Assembly: GCF_044377035.1 (NCBI RefSeq)
Contig: NZ_JBILJW010000004.1
Span: 101,411 to 165,410, forward strand
DNA length: 64,000 nucleotides
DNA from: Silanimonas sp044377035
Lineage (GTDB): Bacteria; Pseudomonadota; Gammaproteobacteria; Xanthomonadales; Xanthomonadaceae
Direction: 5' to 3'
The notes under the pieces are model-generated. The model saw nothing but the letters and a program-made list of their open reading frames with translations. It had not been told where the DNA came from and did no database searches. Numbering within the stretch: the first letter of the stretch is position 1; every line of letters begins with the position of its first letter. A program made the position numbers and the translations under genes. Below, in pieces: positions 61,057 through 64,000 of the stretch.

Positions 61057-62348
61057 GCGGCCGCGGCGACCTCGCGGAAGGCGGCGCGCGCGGCCTCCAG
61101 CGTGTGCGCGACCTCTGCGTCGCCGTGCGCGGACGACACGAAGCCGGCCTCGAAGGCCGACGGCGCGAGGTAGACGCCGCGCTTCAGCATCGCGTGGAAG
61201 AAACGGTTGAAGCGCGCCGTGTCGGCGGCCTTGGCCTGTTCGAAACTCGTCACGCGCTCCGCGGTGAAGTACAGGCCGAACATCGCGCAGACATGGCGGG
61301 TCGAGAACGCGACGCCGGCCTCGTCGGCGGCCGCCTGGAAGCCGGCCACCAGCGTGTCCGTCGTCCTCGCAAGCCCTTCGTAGAACCCGGGCTGCTGGAT
61401 GATCTTCAGGGTCGCGAGCCCCGCGGCCATCGCCACCGGGTTGCCGCTCAGCGTGCCGGCCTGGTAGATCGGGCCGGCCGGCGCGATCTGCCGCATCAGC
61501 TCGGCGCGGCCACCGTAGGCGCCCACCGGCATGCCGCCGCCGATGATCTTGCCGAAGGTGCTGATGTCGGGCTGTACGCCATACAGCTGCTGTGCACCGC
61601 CGAGGGCGACGCGGAAGCCGGTCATCACCTCGTCGAAGATCAGCAGAGCGCCGTGCTTCGTGCAGAGTGCGCGCAGGTGTTCGAGGTAACCGGGCTCCGG
61701 CGGAATGCAGTTGGCGTTGCCCACCACGGGCTCGACGATGACGCCGGCGATGTCGGTGCCCACTTCGTCGAACAGCGCGGTCGCCGCGGCGAAGTCGTTG
61801 AAGGGCAGGGTCAGCGTCAGGTCGGCCAGCGCTTTCGGCACGCCCGGCGAGTTGGGCAGGCCGAAGGTCAGCGCGCCGGAGCCCGCCTTCACGAGGAAGC
61901 TGTCGCCGTGGCCGTGGTAGCAGCCCTCGAACTTGACGATGCGGTTGCGGCCCGTGGCGCCGCGCGCGAGGCGGATCGCCGAGAGCGTGGCTTCGGTGCC
62001 CGAGTTCACCATGCGCACCATCTCGCAGCTCGGCACGATGGCGGTGATGGCTTCGGCCATCGTCACCTCGAGCGGGTTCGGCACGCCGAACGAGAGACCG
62101 TCGACCATCACCTCGCGCACGGCCTCGAGCACTTCCTCGCGCGCATGGCCCGCGATCATCGGGCCCCAGCTGCCGATGTAGTCGACGTAGCGGTTGCCGT
62201 CCACGTCCTCGATCCAGGCGCCCTTGGCGCGCTTGGCGAAAAACGGTTCGCCGCCCACCGACTTGAAGGCGCGCACCGGCGAATTGACGCCGCCGGGCAT
62301 GAGGTCGAGGGCGCGGGTGTAGAGGGCGTGGCTGGTGTCGGTCTTCAT
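61053..62348 (-). CDS. hemL: Glutamate-1-semialdehyde 2,1-aminomutase
   Basis: A 431-residue PLP enzyme making 5-aminolevulinate in the C5 tetrapyrrole pathway. PGGVNSPVRAFKSVGGEP, FEGCYHGHGDSFLVKAGSG, and STFGKIIGGGMPVGA with Lys267 are diagnostic. The start at 62348 (MKTDTSHALYTRA) is the conserved one. It lies 13 bases after thiE; hemL-thiE adjacency is frequent in gammaproteobacteria. Confidence 0.95.
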   Translation of the reverse strand: MKTDTSHALYTRALDLMPGGVNSPVRAFKSVGGEPFFAKRAKGAWIEDVDGNRYVDYIGSWGPMIAGHAREEVLEAVREVMVDGLSFGVPNPLEVTMAEAITAIVPSCEMVRMVNSGTEATLSAIRLARGATGRNRIVKFEGCYHGHGDSFLVKAGSGALTFGLPNSPGVPKALADLTLTLPFNDFAAATALFDEVGTDIAGVIVEPVVGNANCIPPEPGYLEHLRALCTKHGALLIFDEVMTGFRVALGGAQQLYGVQPDISTFGKIIGGGMPVGAYGGRAELMRQIAPAGPIYQAGTLSGNPVAMAAGLATLKIIQQPGFYEGLARTTDTLVAGFQAAADEAGVAFSTRHVCAMFGLYFTAERVTSFEQAKAADTARFNRFFHAMLKRGVYLAPSAFEAGFVSSAHGDAEVAHTLEAARAAFREVAAAA

Positions 62349-62361
62349 TCGTTGAATGGGG

Positions 62362-63018
62362 TCAGGAAAAGGAGGCGGCGTCCGCAGGGCGCCCGGCGAC
62401 CGCCGGAGTGCCGAGGAACAAGGCATAGAAGCGGCGCGCCGCGGCCAAGGGCTCGGGCGCATCGAACACCGCGCCGACCACGGCCAGCAGGTCGGCACCG
62501 GCGGCGACGAGGGGCGCGGCATTGTCCGGCGTCAGGCCGCCGATGGCCACTCGAGACCGCCGCAAGGGCGCCGCGGCGACCAGCAGATCGGGTGTCGCTC
62601 GCCGGCTGGTCGCCTTGGTCCGCGTTGGAAAGAAAGCGCCGAAGGCGATGTAATCGGCGCCAGCCGCGACCGCGCGCTCCGCGCGGGCGAGCTCGTCGTA
62701 GCAGGAGGCGCCCAATACAAGTCGGGGTGCCGCCCGTCGGGCCTCTGCCAAGTCGCCATCGTCCTCACCGAGATGCGCGCCGGCCGCGTCGACGTCCAGT
62801 GCCAGCCGCCAATCATCATTGATGACCAGCGGCACGCCCGCCGCATCGCAAAGGGCCTTCAGCGCACGCGCCTCGTCGAAGCGCCGCGTGGCGTCCGCGC
62901 GCTTGTTCCGGTACTGCAGCAAGGCCGGTTTGGCCGGCAGCACGGCGGCGACGCGTTCCACGAGTCGATCGCTGTCGTCGTCGTCGGGCGTGATGAGGTA
63001 GAGGCCGCGCAGCGTCAT
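62362..63018 (-). CDS. thiE: Thiamine phosphate synthase
   Basis: A 218-residue TIM-barrel enzyme joining HMP-PP and the thiazole phosphate. GLYLITPD, LLQYRNKRAD (pyrophosphate-binding Arg), VINDDWRLALDVDAAGAHLGEDD and IGGLTPDNA are present. It reads away from the divergent rubredoxin gene (71 bases between starts). Confidence 0.92.
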   Translation of the reverse strand: MTLRGLYLITPDDDDSDRLVERVAAVLPAKPALLQYRNKRADATRRFDEARALKALCDAAGVPLVINDDWRLALDVDAAGAHLGEDDGDLAEARRAAPRLVLGASCYDELARAERAVAAGADYIAFGAFFPTRTKATSRRATPDLLVAAAPLRRSRVAIGGLTPDNAAPLVAAGADLLAVVGAVFDAPEPLAAARRFYALFLGTPAVAGRPADAASFS

Positions 63019-63089
63019 CGCCGTATCGTACTCGTCAGGACGTGTGCGGCGTGGCAGGCTTCCTGCATTCCACGAATCGTCCCGAGACC

Positions 63090-63272
63090 ATGTCCACCTC
63101 TGCCGCCTACACCACCTGGGTCTGCGTCGTCTGCGGGTTCATCTATGACGAGGCCGAAGGGCTGCCGTCGGAGGGCATCGCCCCGGGCACGCGTTGGGCC
63201 GACATCCCGGAAGACTGGCAATGCCCGGAGTGCGGCGTGTCGAAGGCCGACTTCGAAATGGTCCAGGCCTGA
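63090..63272 (+). CDS. Rubredoxin
   Basis: A 60-residue iron protein with both Cys-x2-Cys knuckles, C12-C15 (WVCVVCGFIYDE) and C45-C48 (WQCPECGVSK), and the APGTRWADIPEDW core. It transfers single electrons, often to alkane hydroxylases or to superoxide-reducing systems; the partner here is not visible. The ATG at 63090 fits the usual length. Confidence 0.95.
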   Translation: MSTSAAYTTWVCVVCGFIYDEAEGLPSEGIAPGTRWADIPEDWQCPECGVSKADFEMVQA

Positions 63273-63285
63273 TCCTTCCGTCGGC

Positions 63286-63753
63286 TCAGGGCTGACCGGT
63301 CTCAGGAATGCCGTCCGAGAAGGTGATCAGGTCACCGCGTTCGAGGCCTAGGGCGTCTGAGCGCCCAGCGTTGAGCTCCAGCACGTACTTGGCCGGCCCG
63401 CGGCTCGGATAGTTCGGGCAGCGGTCGCCCGCCGTGCAGGTCGGCACGCCGCGCTGGATCGACACCAGTTTCCGATCGGCATCGAAGTAGAGGATGTCGA
63501 GGGGGATCTTGGTGTTCTTCATCCAATAGGCGAGGGGCGCCTCGTTCTCGTGGACAAAGAGCATTCCGTGCTCGGCCGCCATCGACTCGCGGAACATCAG
63601 GCCCCGCGCGCGCTCGTCGAAATCGTCGGCGAGTTCGACATCGAAGCGTTGTCCGCCCACTTCCACCCAATGACGGCCGCCCGAGCCGCTGCATGCGGTG
63701 GCGCCGAGGATGGCGCCCAGGACGAGGAAGCTTGCAGCGAGGCGGAGGCGCAT
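63286..63753 (-). CDS. DUF192-family secreted protein
   Basis: A 155-residue protein with an N-terminal signal (LGATACSG, with a possible lipobox Cys) and a DUF192 domain: ELADDFDERARGLMFRESM, GMLFVHENEAPLAYWMKNTKIPLDILYFD. The stop is 13 bases from that of rubredoxin, convergent. The function of the family is unknown; some members modulate membrane proteases or signalling in archaea and bacteria. Confidence 0.85.
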   Translation of the reverse strand: MRLRLAASFLVLGAILGATACSGSGGRHWVEVGGQRFDVELADDFDERARGLMFRESMAAEHGMLFVHENEAPLAYWMKNTKIPLDILYFDADRKLVSIQRGVPTCTAGDRCPNYPSRGPAKYVLELNAGRSDALGLERGDLITFSDGIPETGQP

Positions 63754-63814
63754 GGGAGGTCCCGGTCGATAGGAGCCTCCGATTCTAGGGTGGCGCGGCA
63801 TTTCGCCCGCTAAG

Positions 63815-63852
63815 GAATGAACGATTCATCGCGCCCGCGCATTCGTTCATTC
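63815..63852. promoter_or_regulatory. Perfect inverted repeat upstream of two right-edge promoters
   Basis: GAATGAACGA (63815-63824) and TCGTTCATTC (63843-63852) form a perfect 10-bp inverted repeat with an 18-base spacer. The distal arm ends 7 bases before a -35-like hexamer. Position and symmetry suit a regulator binding site. Confidence 0.5.
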
Positions 63853-63859
63853 AAGAGGC

Positions 63860-63889
63860 TTGCAATGCCCCATGTCGGTTGCCTATAGT
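63860..63889 (+). promoter_or_regulatory. Promoter 1 towards the right edge
   Basis: TTGCAA (63860-63865), an 18-base spacer and TATAGT (63884-63889). Both hexamers match the sigma-70 consensus well (4 of 6 and 5 of 6). No reading frame follows in the remaining 110 bases. Confidence 0.55.
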
Positions 63890-63968
63890 TCGCGCCCCTT
63901 CGCAGGGTGGCTCGGAAACGAGCGGCGCGGCGGAGGGGGGGTTGAGAAGAAAGTTTCGCTTTACGGTG

Positions 63969-63996
63969 TTGACGAACTTCGAAACTGCTGTATAGT
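63969..63996 (+). promoter_or_regulatory. Promoter 2 towards the right edge, strong
   Basis: TTGACG (63969-63974), a 16-base spacer and TATAGT (63991-63996), preceded by an A/T-containing stretch (AAGAAAGTTTCGC). The same -10 occurs in promoter 1. Two consensus-like promoters in tandem with no coding sequence are common ahead of stable RNA operons, so an rRNA or tRNA gene may begin just outside the window; this is inference. Confidence 0.65.
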
Positions 63997-64000
63997 GTGC

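Overview
The window reads as chromosomal DNA of a high-G+C gammaproteobacterium of the Xanthomonadales (Lysobacterales) type. The grounds are the xanthomonad-style TonB-dependent receptor ending in Phe, the compact ilv-leu operon ending in leuACDB, the pfp / adk / mpl arrangement, and GC-rich codon use throughout. The genus cannot be fixed from the sequence. No IS element, CRISPR array, tRNA or rRNA gene was recognised. Two TATAGT-type promoters fire off the right edge.

Layout. 1-5.2 kb: 3' part of a TonB receptor, an SLC45-like MFS transporter and an overlapping class-A-beta-lactamase-like serine hydrolase. 5.2-12 kb: a redoxin / DsbD-N pair, a fasciclin protein, two tandem HDOD proteins, inorganic pyrophosphatase, and a lipoprotein / ECF sigma / small membrane protein operon. 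12-19 kb (minus strand): an arsenosugar-type operon (arsM, two rSAM-associated glycosyltransferases, a fatty-acid-hydroxylase-family protein, arsS), preceded by a TVP38-flavoprotein disulfide reductase fusion and a small membrane protein. 20.8-25.2 kb: an apparently less GC-rich island with a CPBP intramembrane protease, LytS-like kinase, LytTR response regulator, S41 peptidase and a decayed LytTR fragment; LytTR-type direct repeats lie in its intergenic regions. 25.3-40 kb: proton-pumping pyrophosphatase, secreted proteins, an ECF sigma / NrsF pair, a GGDEF-EAL protein, PPi-type phosphofructokinase, adk, mpl, an extended Lnt-like protein and a GDSL hydrolase.

40-51.8 kb (minus strand): a ten-gene branched-chain amino-acid operon, ilvD-ilvC-ilvG-ilvM-ilvE-ilvA-leuA-leuC-leuD-leuB. 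Nearly all junctions overlap. It is headed by a 51-residue leader peptide (run V-V-V-V-V-L-L-I) and a complete four-segment attenuator. 52-64 kb: a Lon-substrate-binding-domain protein, a DedA-PAP2-LssY fusion, an SDR, PaiB, a lipocalin / DUF1295 / DUF2878 group, a trans-sulfuration enzyme, HAD hydrolase, hemL, thiE, rubredoxin and a DUF192 protein.

Three parts deserve most attention: the LytTR / CPBP / S41 island with its operator-like repeats and pseudogene; the arsenosugar operon carrying a lipid-hydroxylase-like gene coupled by overlaps to arsS; and the ilv leader and attenuator. Three enzymes of PPi metabolism (Ppa, HppA, PPi-PFK) also lie within about 24 kb.
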